From: Sugiyamaella lignohabitans
Taxonomy: Eukaryota; Ascomycota; Dipodascomycetes; Dipodascales; Trichomonascaceae
Reading direction: 5' to 3'
Assembly (NCBI RefSeq): GCF_001640025.1
Contig: NC_031673.1
Location: forward strand, 1,488,001 to 1,552,000
DNA length: 64,000 nt
The position numbers and the translations under genes are program-made. The notes beneath the pieces were generated by a model that was not told the DNA's origin, did no database searches, and saw only the letters and a list, made by a program, of their open reading frames with translations. This document shows, piece by piece, positions 39,971 through 52,105 of this stretch; position 1 is the first letter of the stretch; each line of letters opens with the position of its first letter.

Positions 39971-40723
39971 TGTGGAGTGAGAGGTGTGTGATGTGTGATA
40001 ATACTTCTACAGAACCAGACCTGTAGTAAGCAGTGTACCAGTACCTGAATAAGATCTGATGGAAACAGTGACAGTTGTTAGAAGTGGTAGTACCGTAGAA
40101 GTACTAGCAGAAACAACAGCAAATAGAAATACCAAGACTGAAAAATACTAGGTAGAACAGTTGAATAGTAGTAGAAGTACTAGGTAGAAACAGCTGAAAG
40201 AGCGGTAGAAGCAGCAGCAGAGATAAATATTATGGCTCCGACGCAAGATGCTTTATGCTAAGTGATAGAGCTCAGTAATAACTTCTGTACTGAGTAATAA
40301 CTGCTAAGTGTTCAGGGACAACTGATAGTAATACAGTTATCTTTTATCTGAGAGTAACCACTTGATCCAATAAAAATGAAATTCTAGTTCTAAAGAGATT
40401 CTCAACCAAAGACAGACGCTGTAAGTTATTACCTGACCAGTAGAGATATATATATACAACAGGCGAAATCCAACCTCTCCGTGTCAACTCAACCCACAAA
40501 AAAAATGCGAAAGTCTAATAACCAAAACTAATAACCGAGTACGACGACAACGTATTCCTGACAGTCTAATCTAATAATGGGTCGGCAAAGTCCATATAAA
40601 TAAACAGATGTAATAGATTATCGGATGTTACAGGCATGAGCAGTAATGAGCATATATTAATCAAACAATCGGCTAGTCTTTCTTCAACGGGAATTTTTCA
40701 CCGCCGATCCGCTAGTGTGCTAA

Positions 40724-40731
40724 TTTGCTCA
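40724..40731 (+). promoter_or_regulatory. Possible Mac1-type copper response element
   Basis: TTTGCTCA matches the S. cerevisiae Mac1 site TTTGC(T/G)CA. It is single and about 750 bp upstream of CTR3, whereas functional sites usually come in pairs nearer the gene. Confidence 0.25.
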
Positions 40732-41248
40732 CTATGTAAAGCATGCACCGGCATGAAATGAGCGCTTGATCCGTACATCACTCTTGTCAATCGCCAGTAG
40801 CCGCCGCGATCTAGCCGCCGCAATACGTGGATTCGAAACACCCACTGATTCAGAATCATAGCACACCTGCTACCTCCAACAAGGTCGAAATTCGCTCTTT
40901 ACAGGCCACTGATTCACCTGACTGTGCATTCCTGTGCATCCTAGTCCAAACCAGTTCACGTGAAACATTGACTGACTCAAACAAACCACCACTCACCCTT
41001 CCGTGACCTCACTACCTCTCACAGCCCGTCCTACCATCCACCAGCCGCGAGCCCCCTGCCGACCCATGCAAGACCTTGCAGCACGTCAATTTAAGCACTG
41101 CATGTCCGTCTCAATTCGGTCTCGGGCCAAAATTAATCTGATCGGCCTGCATATCCAATTTTTCACCCCCTGAAACTGCCATCCTCTCGACACACGCCAC
41201 ACTGGGGTCGACTTCTGACTGGGGTGGGCTGGTGGGGGATGGGGGTCT

Positions 41249-41309
41249 GCCTCCGGCGGCTGGGGCTCCGCCCCAGACCCTGGTTGCTCCTCTCGCTTTG
41301 CTCGAGTCG
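41249..41309. repeat. GC hairpin element, single L arm (type 1)
   Basis: Intact apart from CTCTCGCTTTGCTCGAG, one base off consensus. Confidence 0.9.
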
Positions 41310-41506
41310 TTTTTGGGGGTCTACCCAGGAAGAGCTGAAGGAGAGAAAGCAGCAGCGAGCAGTGAGTTAATTTTGACGTAATCGGGTCTTGGGCCGTAAA
41401 TTGGCGCTTGTCTCAGTCTTGGCTCGCGGGCCGCGACCGCATGTGCGTGTCTGTTTCGAGCTCTCCACTACTCCTGGCTCTTCAAACCCACGGGTGAGGG
41501 GGGTGT

Positions 41507-41645
41507 GCCTCCTGCGGCTGGGGCTCCGCCCCAGACCCTGGTTGCTCCTGCTTCGCAGGAGATGACCGGCAGTCCCCCGAAAAACGACTCGAGCGAAGCG
41601 AGAGGAGCAGCCAGGGTCTGGGGCGGAGCCCCAGCCGCCGGAGGC
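41507..41645. repeat. GC hairpin element, L-R palindrome
   Basis: The L end is GCCTCCTGCGGC (one substitution) with type 2 second hairpin; the R arm is type 1. Confidence 0.92.
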
Positions 41646-41743
41646 ACACCCCCACCCGAGCGGTCGCGGCCCGTGGGCGGCCAGCTTAGGTTCGGGCGGT
41701 TTAAAGTTTAGACTTTGGAGTTGGGACTGGGACCACCCGATTT

Positions 41744-41797
41744 CTCCTGCGAAGCAGGAGCTACGGGGTCTGGGGCAGAGCCCCAGCCGCCGGAGGC
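41744..41797. repeat. GC hairpin element, single R arm (type 2)
   Basis: CTCCTGC-GAA-GCAGGAG, CTGGGGC-AGA-GCCCCAG, GCCGCCGGAGGC. Confidence 0.9.
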
Positions 41798-42986
41798 ATG
41801 TCCCCCGACCGCCGATGGCCGTTGCTGGTGGGTTCTGCTGGTTTCAGGTGGGCTGGATCAGTGGTTTTTGGTGGGAAAAGGTGGCTTATAGGGGTGTTTG
41901 AGGTTCTCTGTGTCAGTATCAGCTGTAGCGGTATCACTGGTATCAGCAGCAGCTCTAGCGGCAGCATCGGCGTCATCAGGCAGGAGAGCTCTGTATCTCG
42001 CTGCTGCTGCTGCTGCTGCTACCTCAGCTGGCCAGCTGCTGTTACCACGGCTGCTGTAGGTTTGAGCTATGGGGCAGCAGCAGCGGCAGGAGTGTCGGCT
42101 GGATTAAGAATGGTGCTGGGAGAGGAGGTGCAGGCAGGCTGCTGGCGGCCGGCTGAAGCTTATTGGGAGAAGGTCGTAGTTTCAGAGCAGACGGACCGAG
42201 AGGAGCAGCAGCAGGTGCACGTTTCAGGCTGGTCCCACCGGCCTACGCAGAATCAGGCTGCAGCTCAGGTCAGGGGGTAGGGGGAGGAGGAGGAGCAGCT
42301 TAGTTAGCTACTCCGAGGGGTTTGGGTGGTCACTTGACGGGCTAAAAGTTTAGTCAACTGGCAATTTTTTAGCAATTGAGTTTTGACAGGTGACTGTTGG
42401 CGGTCAGTTTACAGTTGCTGTCACGCAATGGCCAGTCAATTGCTGTTAAATTGCGAGCTGACTGTCCAGTTACCAGAAGCTAGTCTGCTGGGTGGTGAAC
42501 TAAATCAATAGCTCACAGCCAAGCCAAGCCAAGCCAAGCCAGGGCCCCTGGTCTGAATCCAGTTGCTGCCGCTGCTCCTGCTGCTGCTGCTGCTGCTGCT
42601 GACTGTCTTGAGCCGGCTGCTTTTGCAGCCCCTGCTGCTGGCCGTCCTGAGCCTGTCGCATTTGCTGCTGGGGCCTGTGGCTGCTCCTGCCCCTTGCCCC
42701 TGCTGCTCCCGCTGGCCGTTGGCTGGGCTGGGTGGGCCCACTAACCCACTCCGACCGGCAGCTCTTCTCCCAACCCCGCTGCACGCGTCCAGCACCAGGT
42801 CCCTGCCGACGCCATCGCTCTCCGCCTGGCAGGCACCAGGGCCAGGGCCAGGGCCCGTCCCAGGGGTCTGCTGGACGTACGTCACACACCCACCTCCAGC
42901 CAGCCCGACCCGGCTCGGAGCCCACCTGCACGCTCTTATTTAGGTCTGCGTCAGCGGGCCCGTGGCCTCGAGGGGGGGTGGAGCCT

Positions 42987-43141
42987 GCCTCCGGCGGCTG
43001 GGGCGCTGCCCCAGACCCCGTTGCTCCTGCTTCGCAGGAGACCTCCCCTCCCCTCCCCCAGCCCACCGACCGCCCGACGCCCGACTCGAGCGCAGCGAGA
43101 GGAGCCGGGGGGTCTGGGGCGCAGCCCCAGCCGCCGGAGGC
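42987..43141. repeat. GC hairpin element, L-R palindrome
   Basis: L arm with hairpin 1 loop GCT and type 2 second hairpin; R arm type 1 with loop GCA and the CCGGGGGGTC joint. Confidence 0.92.
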
Positions 43142-43712
43142 ATGCCCCCTCCCCCCAGGACCACCCCACATGCACCGGGCCTGTTGCAGGGTGGGTGGCT
43201 AAATACGTACCCATTCGCTGCATCATCCACAACCGCACCGTTTACTTTACTTTTGCGTCTTACAACGAACGAACGCAGCAGTTCCTGTCCTTTCCTTTTG
43301 TCCATTCTCCATTGTCCATTGTCCATTGGCAGCCGGTGTTTGCCTTTTACAGGTTATTTATTTTGGATTCGATTTGGGCTTGGCTCGCTTCTTCTGCTTT
43401 TTTGATCTCTTTTTGGTTTCCTTGAACCTCTCCAAATCAGCTGCTCCTGCTGCTGTTGCTGCTGCTTCTTCATCTTCTCTGGCTTCATTCTTCTCTGAAT
43501 TGAACTTTTCTGGGGTTTTTTCTTTTGGTTTTTATCACTGCTGCTCCTATTTCTCCCTTTGGAGCCAGCCAATTCCCGTGGTTCGTGCTTCCTACCTCTG
43601 TTGAACTGATTCTACCCGCCTGTTTTCTGCAGTTTTCTGGCTGATTAAGGGTCAATTGCTCTTCACGGGACGTCTTTCACGGTACGTAGCCTGTTTTTTG
43701 AGGGGAGGTGCT

Positions 43713-43765
43713 GCCTCCGGCGGCTGGGGCGCTTCCCCAGACCCCGTAGTGCTCGCTTCGCGAGC
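43713..43765. repeat. GC hairpin element, single L arm (type 3)
   Basis: Hairpin 1 is CTGGGG-CGCTT-CCCCAG, one stem base changed to enlarge the loop. The second hairpin is GCTCGC-TTC-GCGAGC. It lies about 270 bp upstream of the SSD1 ATG, possibly in the 5' leader. Confidence 0.9.
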
Positions 43766-44038
43766 GGTTTGGACCGTCGTCGTGGCTGGATCAGCTGCGA
43801 TTTTCCTGTTACTAACCAACTGCCAGCTCCCAGATATCGCTTGTCGATTTGCATTTGTATCCCCTGCTACCGGCTCTCGTAGCTCGGTGGTTTCCGATCC
43901 TTTTCTCCCGGACCCATCGTCAATGGATCCTGTCTTGACGTGCTCTTGTTCGCTTCTCCACTTCCCGTAAGTACCGCCGGAGCCAGACCCCCACCCCAGA
44001 AACAAACTAACTGAGCAGTTAAAAAGTATTTTTTGACA

Positions 44039-47000
44039 ATGTCGGGTTTCAACAACAATAACAACAACAATAACGCGCCGCCTGGTGGAGCTCGCCATGC
44101 TCGGGGCGGCAAAAACATCCACATCGCGCACCGGCGGTCTCCGTCGGAGCTCACTCCGCTCATGGGTAAGTCAAGCACCTGCCTCCGGCGGCTGGGGCTG
44201 CGCCCCAGACCCCCCGGCTCCTCTCGCTGCGCTCGAGTCGGGGCGTCTACGGTCTCCCGGACAATCTCCTGCGAAGCAGGAGCAACCAGGGTCTGGGGCG
44301 GAGCCCCAGCCGCCGGAGGCACACCCCACCCCCAGGGGATCACAGTACTAACAGTCGAAAAATAGTTGAGCAGCTGGCGCTCCAGCAGCAGATCGAGATT
44401 TTGCAGGCCCAGCAGCAGCAGATTCTCGCTCAGCAGCAGCAGTTTACCCAGGCAGGGCTGCTGCCGCCGCTGATGGCCAGTCCAATGGGCCCTCCGCCCG
44501 GTCAGCAGGGGTTGATGGTTCCTCCGCCGAATATGCAACCGTCGTTTATGACTTCGTCGGGCCCGTTTGGCCAGTTTGCAGCTCCTCCGCCGCCTGTGGG
44601 TCATCGCAAGGTCCAGTCGTCGGTTACTGGTGGCAGCCCGTTTGGCAGTTTTAGTGGGCCAATGGGTGGAATTGGCCAGTCCGGTGGCCAGGGTCAAGGT
44701 GGTGGTGGCAGTAGTGGCGGCGGTCATGGACCTGGTCAGGGGCCTGGTCAGGGTCCTGGCCATGCTAGGAGACATTCGTTGGCATTGGCAGACGCTAAAA
44801 AGGCAGCTGCTTTGGTTCAGGCTAAGAGACAGGGAAATTCCGGTGCTGCTACTGCTACTGCTGCTTCTGCTAGCGGCAGTGGCAGTGGTAGTGGAAGGTC
44901 CAGTGGCGGAAATCCTTCTTCGTCGCCTCCTGGTTTGTCTCCTAGCAAGAATTCCATGCCTCCTCCAAGCTTTAAATTCCCGTCGTCGCCTGAAAAAACC
45001 GCTTCTGCGGCTTCTGGCGGTGATGGCAGTGGCAGTAGTGGGTACAGAGGCCATAGTCGCAGTCAGAGTATGCAAAATAATGGCGGGTCTAACTCGTCAC
45101 GAGGATTCCAGTTTCCTGCGAAGATGACTGGACCTGAGTCTCAGTCGGGTGCAAGTGGTAGTTCGGAGTATTCTGGTGAACGACGTGGATCGATTGGAGG
45201 TGGTGGCCATCAGCATCAACGATCGGGATCACGGAATTTCGATACCAACTGGCGGAATAATCAAGCGTCTGGTGGCTATGGCGATGTAAATGCAGCAGCT
45301 GGTGGTGCTGGTGGAGGAGTTTCTATGGCAGGAGGCATGCTTGCACCTCCTACAAACCAGTTTATTCCAAGTCACCGACCTCGTGGATCGTATAATTCGT
45401 CGATTTCATCTTTGAACGCTTATTCAATGTACCCCAACCAGGGTCCTGGTGGAGGACAAGTTCAAGGAGCAGGTGGTCAGGCCAGAAAATCGCTGTTTGC
45501 GCCGTATCTTCCTCAGGCTTCACTTCCTGGATTGCTTGAGGAGGGTCGTTTGGTGGCTGGTATTCTTCGAGTTAATCGTAAAAACAGATCAGATGCATAT
45601 GTCTCGACAGATGGGCTGTTGGACGCTGATATTTTCATTTGTGGATCGAAAGACCGCAACCGTGCTTTGGAAGGTGATTTAGTGGCTGTTGAATTGCTAG
45701 AAGTCGACGAGGTATGGGGGTCGAAAAAGGAAAAAGAAGAAAAGAAAAAACGTCGTGATGCTTCGATGTTTTCGGATGTCACGACTGGTAGTGGTGATAT
45801 CGACGATAATATCAATGATAACGGTATTGGTGGAGCCGATGGGGCTGGTAATGGTGGTGGGTTTGGCGGTTCAGGTGGATCTGGCGGGTCTGGTGGTGCT
45901 ACTGGATTGCGTCGTAAGGGCAGTTTGAAACAAAGACCGACTCAAAAGAAAAACGACGATGTCGAGGTTGAAGGTCAGAGTTTGTTATTGGCAGAAGAAG
46001 AAGAACTGACCGACGAGATTAAACCGTTGTATGCCGGACATGTTGTGGCTGTTATTGAACGAATTCCCGGCCAGATGTTTAGTGGAACTTTGGGACTATT
46101 GAGACCTTCTTCACAAGCTACAAAAGATAAACAGGCTGAAAAGAAAGACCATCATCGTAGTAATACCAACTCGAACGAGGCTGAATTTAATAAACCCAAG
46201 ATTGTCTGGTTTAAACCCACTGATAAAAGAGTGCCATTGATTGCAATTCCTACTGAACAAGCACCCAAAGATTTTGTTGAACGACACGAACATTACGCTA
46301 ATAGAACATTTGTAGCCTCGATTAAAAGATGGCCCATTACTTCTTTGCATCCATTTGGCACGTTGGTTGAGGAATTGGGTCAATCTGACAGTACAGACAT
46401 TCAACTAGAAGCTATTCTTCGTGACAATAACTTTAGTTCTCAAAAGTTTTCCGAGTCTGTGCAAAAGGTGATTCCTACGGTTGAAGAACAACAACAGACT
46501 GAAGCCAAACAAGAAGCTGCTGGTGCGATTAAAAATGTATTTCCTTCACACCGCGACTTTAGTTCGGAATTTGTCATGGCATTTTCCAGCAACGATTTGC
46601 TAACTGATGAAGCTATTCATATTAAAAAAGTGTCAGATGACCGTATTACGTTGGGTATTCATATTTCAGATGTGACTCATTACTGTAAAGAAAACTCGCC
46701 ACTTGACCGGGAGGCCAAGAAAAGAGGGTCGGCCGTGTTTTTGAAACAGCGCGATATCCATCTTTTCCCACCCGAGTTTCTCGAGATTGCCTCGTTTGCC
46801 GTCGGCAAAACAAGTCCTACAATCAGTGTGATTTTCGAAATCGACACGAGTACTTTTGACGTGGTTGATACGGTTATTTGCCAGGGTCTTATCAACCCTA
46901 AACAAAAAATCAGTTATAATGTGGTTGAAGATATCATTTCGAATAATGACGAGTCGGCTGTATCTCAAGGAGTGGCTAATTATATCAAGACGTTACAATT

Positions 47001-48432
47001 ATTGTCGTTGCGATTCCGTAAACAACGACTTGACGAGCCTGCTTCATCTGGGATCAAGGAAGTGCCTATTTTAGGTCTTCTCAACTTTCTTGAAGAAGAT
47101 AGTGTGAAAGTGACGGCCAGTTTGTTTGATGGTAAACAGTCGCACCAGCTGTTTGACGAGATTAATATCAAAGTCAATACTGCTATTGCCCAGAAACTGT
47201 ATGCAGTTTTGTCGTCGCGAGCCTTTTTAAGACGTCATTCCGAACCCATTCTGTCGAAACTCGAGTCATTTGCAACTCTAGTGAGAAGTCTCGGTATTGA
47301 TATCGATACGAGTTCGTCTGCTGGACTGCAAAAAAGTCTGTTTAAAATCGAATCTGACGAGGTCCGTAAAGCTCTTGAAACTCTGTTGTACAAATGTATG
47401 AACAAGGCCAAGTATTTTGTAGCTGCCAAGGTCGACGATGTATACAGTCATGGACACTACTGGCTCAACGTGCCCTTGTATACACATTTCAATGCGCCAT
47501 TGCGAAGATATGCAGATTTGATTGTTCACCGACAAATCAAGTCGGTGATTAGTGGCACTGAATACAATGAAGACATTTCGGCGCTTGCCACATCGGCTGA
47601 CTATTGTAATTTCAAAAAGGATTCTGCCAAGAACGCTCAAGAACAGTCTATCCACCTGTTCTTGTGTCAAGTGATTGAAGGACTGTCTGCGTCTACGGGT
47701 CAATTAATCCGTGACTCGATTGTTATTCAAGTGTACGAATCGGCATTTGACGTTCTGATCCCTGAATTCGGTATTGAGAAACGAGTTCATGGCGACCAAC
47801 TTCCACTTGTGAAAGCCGAGTTTCATAAATCCACACGACTTCTCGAGTTGTTCTGGGAAAAAGGAGTTGATTCTGCCAAATTCATTCCCGAAGACGAACG
47901 AAACCTGCCTGCTTCACAACTGTCGACGAAATACCACGCTTCAACTGCCGACTCGGCCACTGCTCAAGCCGCTGCTGCTCAAGAACAGACCGAGACTATT
48001 ACAAAAGCCATTTCCAAACTAGCAGTTGAAGCCGCCGCTGCTTCTTCATCATCAACTTCCACATCAGCTGTGTCGTCGTCGAGTGGACCAGCAGCGACAT
48101 CTCAACCGTCTTCTGGCCACGAAATTCTCGGAACAGCGTCGGACGACGTTTCAAAGAGTTTACCATCGTCGCCACGACCGGGCGATTCTCACGATAAAGG
48201 ACCTCAACGAACTTCGTCTCTCAGCGAAATGCACAGCACCACTGCCAGCGCCGGCGAGCACAACCGGGCCCTGGACGCATACCTCGAGGGAGTCACGACC
48301 CGCATCGAGGGCGACAACCACATCCAAGAGATCAGGGTCATGCAACACGTCCCCGTGCTCATCCGAGCAGAAGTCGGCAAAGGTCTGCCCTGCATCACCG
48401 TGCGAGCCATCAACCCATTCCTCAAGGACTAA
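44039..48432 (+). CDS. SSD1: Ssd1, RNA-binding RNase II-like translational regulator
   Basis: Exons are 44039-44165 and 44366-48432, joined in frame to 1397 residues. The join gives SPSELTPLMVEQLALQQQ (34-51), a block conserved in Ssd1 proteins. The intron has donor GTAAGT, branch TACTAAC and acceptor ATAG, and holds a GC palindrome. The first 400 residues are Gln-, Gly- and Ser-rich with four Cbk1-type HxRxxS or HxKxxS sites: Ser36, Ser127, Ser180 and Ser277. Cold-shock-like domains lie at about 415-490 and 580-690, and an RNase II-like domain at about 765-1150. The catalytic acidic cluster of active RNase II enzymes is not visible (FVMAFSSNDLLTDEA), fitting the known inactivity of Ssd1. Ssd1 represses translation of cell-wall mRNAs and is controlled by Cbk1. 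Confidence 0.96.
44181..44320. repeat. GC hairpin element, L-R palindrome in SSD1 intron
   Basis: L arm type 1 with hairpin 1 loop TGC, R arm type 2. It takes up 140 of the 200 intron bases, between donor and branch site. Confidence 0.94.
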
Positions 48433-48587
48433 CCACTCACCTCTTTTTTTTGTTTTCGTTTTCCTGTTGTTTCCTGTATCGTTTCCGATCCCGGGACCCT
48501 CTTCCCGAGACCATAAAATGGCATCTATCACCTCACTCATTTATTATTTTATTCTATTTTATTCACATTACTTCGCTGTGCCCTCGT

Positions 48588-48747
48588 GCCTCCGGCGGCT
48601 GGGGCTGCGCCCCAGACCCCCCGGCTCCTCTCGCTCCGCTCGAGTCGGGCGTCGGGATCCCCAAACTGACTCATTTCCCCCCAGTAACGACTCGAGCGAA
48701 GCGAGAGGAGCCGGGGGGTCTGGGGCGCAGCCCCAGCCGCCGGAGGC
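48588..48747. repeat. GC hairpin element, L-R palindrome between convergent genes
   Basis: Both arms are type 1, with matching hairpin 1 loops TGC and GCA. It is 155 bp after the SSD1 stop and 23 bp from the MMS21 stop. Confidence 0.93.
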
Positions 48748-48770
48748 ACGGGGGAACACAATAAATACGG

Positions 48771-49838
48771 TTAGAGAGCCTCGATGGCTATGTCGCGGCG
48801 TTGAGACTCTTTGAGTTCGCGTTGTTTGCGGACGTTGGCTCGTTGGGCCAGTTGCGGGTTGGGTCGCAGGTTGTGGGTGCCGAAGAAGTGCTGGCACGCT
48901 GAGACGGGGCATTTGATGGTTTGCGCGCCTGTAGCTGCTGTTTGTTCAGAGAGAACTTCCATGATGGCGACTCGGGAGAAGCTGTGGTTACAGACTGACG
49001 AGGTGACGGGGTCTTCAAAGTACTGTTTGGTGAGAGGACATTTGAATGAGATGACCGCTCGTGCTTCGACAAGGTCGTCTTCGTCGTTGTCGTCGTAGAA
49101 TGTTTGGATAGACGGCATTTCTTCACTGGCATCGTGGCTTACATCGAAAATGGCCGTTCGGAACTTCTTATATGGTCCTAGCAGGTATGGAGGTTCAAAT
49201 TGTTTAGACTGTGGTAGCGATTTGAATGTATCGATTCGTTCTTTGTAATTGGTTTCTAGAACTTCGTCTAACGGTCTTGCTTGACTTAATTCGTCGACGT
49301 TGTGGATTCCAAGAACAACTGAGTCAGGGAGTCGATGAGTCCGTATGTAGTTATACCCGTCGTCCACTGACCGTTTAATAAATTGCGATTTCTCGGCCGC
49401 TGTCAATGTCAATTTAAATGCCTGATCAACAGTGTTCACAAGCGTTCCATACGTTTCTTCTTTTTGTTTGTCAGCAGAAAACACCTCGCCCATAACCGCA
49501 TCGTCGCCTGCTTCGTCCTCGGTGTATAACACACGGATTTCCTCGAGAATCTTGGCCGACTCTTCCAGTTTGTTCTGGGTCTTAGTAATACTCGACAAAA
49601 GCACTTGTGGAACCGCGTATCGATGATACTTGTCTCCAAACTCTCGCGGATACAGCAGCACGCTCCCTTCTTCTGGCTCCTCCTCCTCTTCTTCCTCCTC
49701 GGGCTCTTCATTGCCTCTTTGGGAGTTGTATTCTTCCTCGTTTTCTTCCTCTTCTTCCTCTTCAGGCTCGTTATACTCCTCCTCTTCCTCCTCTTCCTCT
49801 CTTTCCACTACAACTCGACTCCTCTTACGTCGTGGCAT
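48771..49838 (-). CDS. MMS21: SUMO E3 ligase Mms21/Nse2 of the Smc5/6 complex
   Basis: This 355-residue protein ends in an SP-RING domain at about 264-325. The likely zinc ligands are Cys267 (FKCPLTKQYFEDPV), Cys283 and His285 (CNH), and Cys310 and Cys315 (CPVSAC). The tail includes LRPNPQLAQRANV, as expected for Nse2. Mms21 docks on Smc5 through its N-terminal helices and adds SUMO to repair and kinetochore proteins. The extreme N terminus has a basic patch (PRRKRSR) followed by a long Glu-rich run at about 12-57, which makes this protein longer than S. cerevisiae Mms21 (267 residues). PIAS/Siz ligases are excluded by the absence of SAP and PINIT regions. The ATG at 49838 precedes the basic patch directly. 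Confidence 0.9.
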   Translation of the reverse strand: MPRRKRSRVVVEREEEEEEEEYNEPEEEEEEENEEEYNSQRGNEEPEEEEEEEEPEEGSVLLYPREFGDKYHRYAVPQVLLSSITKTQNKLEESAKILEEIRVLYTEDEAGDDAVMGEVFSADKQKEETYGTLVNTVDQAFKLTLTAAEKSQFIKRSVDDGYNYIRTHRLPDSVVLGIHNVDELSQARPLDEVLETNYKERIDTFKSLPQSKQFEPPYLLGPYKKFRTAIFDVSHDASEEMPSIQTFYDDNDEDDLVEARAVISFKCPLTKQYFEDPVTSSVCNHSFSRVAIMEVLSEQTAATGAQTIKCPVSACQHFFGTHNLRPNPQLAQRANVRKQRELKESQRRDIAIEAL

Positions 49839-49978
49839 CGCTTCTTTCTCCTCTCCAGAACCTGATATCCAAACGTCAACATTTCGTCGATCAACATCGC
49901 GATCTAAATTACATCCTGCATTTGGCGTCGGTCACGTGACATCACCCTGATTTGTATATCTCAGGGGGAGGGCGGTCT

Positions 49979-50039
49979 GCCTCCGGCGGCTGGGGCTCCG
50001 CCCCAGACCCTGGTTGCTCCTCTCGCTGCGCTCGAGTCG
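49979..50039. repeat. GC hairpin element, L arm (type 1)
   Basis: Intact L arm, likely partner of the R arm at 50382-50442 about 340 bp away. Confidence 0.92.
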
Positions 50040-50381
50040 GGCGTCGGGGGTCCTGCTCGTATTATTTTGTCTCGTATGCGCTCAGACGAATGGTAACCAG
50101 AAGATCCGGTAGCTTCCCTCATCAAATGCCACTATTGTGTTTGATCTCTTTATCCTATATCCTAATATTTAAATGGTTATAATATTTCATACAGTTCACG
50201 AAAAATTAATTCAATAGCTTTAATCTTATTTTGGAATTGTTTGATCAGCCTATGGTATTGCTCTGTAAGTGAAGATCGCTCAAGAGACGAGTTCAGTTGC
50301 CCCGAAACTCCCTATTCACCCCCAAACCCAGCCATATCCCCTCTTCTCCCGTTTTTCCAGTAACCACAGAATCGTCAATCC

Positions 50382-50442
50382 CGACTCGAGCGAAGCGAGA
50401 GGAGCAACCAGGGTCTGGGGCGGAGCCCCAGCCGCCGGAGGC
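50382..50442. repeat. GC hairpin element, R arm (type 1)
   Basis: Intact R arm, likely partner of 49979-50039. The two differ at the middle base of the second hairpin. Confidence 0.92.
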
Positions 50443-51242
50443 ACACCCCTGCCGGACCTCTCCCAGTAGAGTCTATTCCAACTTCCTTATCAGCAAACAA
50501 TTTAGCAGAGTGGGAAGGGGTTCAAAGTATTGAGAGAGAAATCCAAAGGGTGGTACTCTATAATCTAGACCACTGAAAACAAAACACCTGTTCCAAATAC
50601 GCGTTGTAGAAGTGAACTCTAACCAGCGTTCACCTCTCTGGACTTTATAATCCAGTAGTTGTTCGAGATGCAATATTTTTCTGAGAAATGACCCCTTTAA
50701 AGCTAGAGGGAGTTTTCACGGAAGCTGCCAATTTGCTAGTCTCAGTAGGGATGGATTTAAGGGCACACCAACGTCAGCAAGTCTTGTCAGTGACCATTAA
50801 ACTGCTTAATAGCACGAGCTTGATCAGTACACAACAGCCTCTAACGTCCAATCGAAGGGCTGTTTGGTCATTCACAAGCGGGTAAATTGTTTGAATCTTT
50901 TCATGTAAAGGATTCTGATAAACTATTGAGGCAGCCTGGACGGTAGCTCCACAGAAAAGATGAATGCTCAATTAGAAAGGACAAGAAAAAAGCTACATGA
51001 GAACTATCAGGCCTTAATAGCCATTAGTTGTTGGCACTTCCCAAAGTATATATTATCACTTTTTGATTACAAATAAGTTAACTTAATTGTGGAAGTGTTA
51101 CCAGTGTATGCTCTGAGTAATATCAAAACAAACAACACAGGTGTATGACATTTATATAGACAATAATATACAAGACAAGTTAACAAAAAATTCCATTTCT
51201 TCAAAGAAACTCTTAGAAGTTCACCCACAGCCCTGTGTATAG

Positions 51243-51266
51243 TATATATATATATATATATATATA
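51243..51266. repeat. TA dinucleotide run
   Basis: Twelve uninterrupted TA units in AT-rich non-coding DNA. Confidence 0.9.
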
Positions 51267-51673
51267 ATCCATAATGCTTGGATGGAGCAAACAGGGTTTA
51301 CAGTGTATGCAAGAATGCGAAGAATAGTTCAATTCCTGCAAGATAGCGAAGTATCTTGCAGCAGAATCTGCAGATAAGACGACGCTCAGTTGATGGTGGA
51401 TAGAGTATAGTTATTTCGACTGTTTGTTCTTTAATTGATTTCAGAAGACTGTCAACTTCGAAATGCAGGTCCTGTGATAGTTTGCTTGTTATTCTACAGC
51501 AAGTAAAATGAAGCAAGAAGGAAAGTGGATTTTTTCGACAGTGTTGGCGTGAACTCTAAAGAGACACATGGTCAGCAAGCCGCAATTGGGCAAATAAGAC
51601 AGGCTCTCCTGGCGAAATATAAGTAATAAGATTTGACAACGTTTGGATTGGATTAACTATGTATAGCATAGGC

Positions 51674-52105
51674 TTAAAATAGATTTATTGGTTTGTTGAC
51701 TGACTTCACCAGTATATAGTAATACAAGACAATAATTAACAAATAACAACAAAAGCAATTTTTAAGTGTATCCACAGCTTCAATTCCATCAATTATCTGA
51801 CATTGTGACCTATTGAGTATACCGATGTCTCTGAGAGCTGTATGAACATATTCTAAGCCTCTATATACTACCATGGACCCTGTTCGAGGAAGTAGCTGAT
51901 GTCGGCAACCAGAAACAAAGCAGTAGTGGTGGGGACTTGAAATATTTCTTAAAAAGCAGAGAAATCAGTCGAGTAATTCTATTTTCGATCCCATTTTCGT
52001 AGCTACAATCAACCCCTGTGTCTGAGATGCTAACTTGAATAAAAGCTCCACACTTGCATCATCCTCTGTCTCTTGTACAGCAATAGTCAGTCGCCAAAAA
52101 GAAAT
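51674..52105 (-). pseudogene. Possible gene relic, open frame broken by one TGA
   Basis: On the minus strand one frame is open from 52105 to 51968, has a single TGA at 51967-51965, and stays open to 51674. The parts before and after the TGA read like ordinary protein (ETEDDASVELLFKLASQ before; CFVSGCRHQLLPRTGSMVVY after). The end turns hydrophobic and low complexity. I recognise no family and no intact start codon, and a competing frame is also open over part of the region. It may be a relic or chance. Confidence 0.25.

Larger units (their letters stand above)
39971..44038. other. Long divergent intergenic region, CTR3 and SSD1
   Basis: Four kilobases with no recognised gene. The left 1.2 kb is AT-rich CTR3 upstream sequence and contains one TTTGCTCA motif (40724-40731). 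GC elements occur at 41249-41309, 41507-41645, 41744-41797, 42987-43141 and 43713-43765. Between 41.8 and 43.2 kb there are CTG/CAG tracts, whose translations are Leu- or Gln-rich and not convincing. The right end is the SSD1 leader. Confidence 0.55.

Noticed and set aside
42563..42943. Leucine-rich open frame
   Set aside because: It comes from CTG trinucleotide runs; the opposite strand is equally open as a Gln/Ser frame. No family features.
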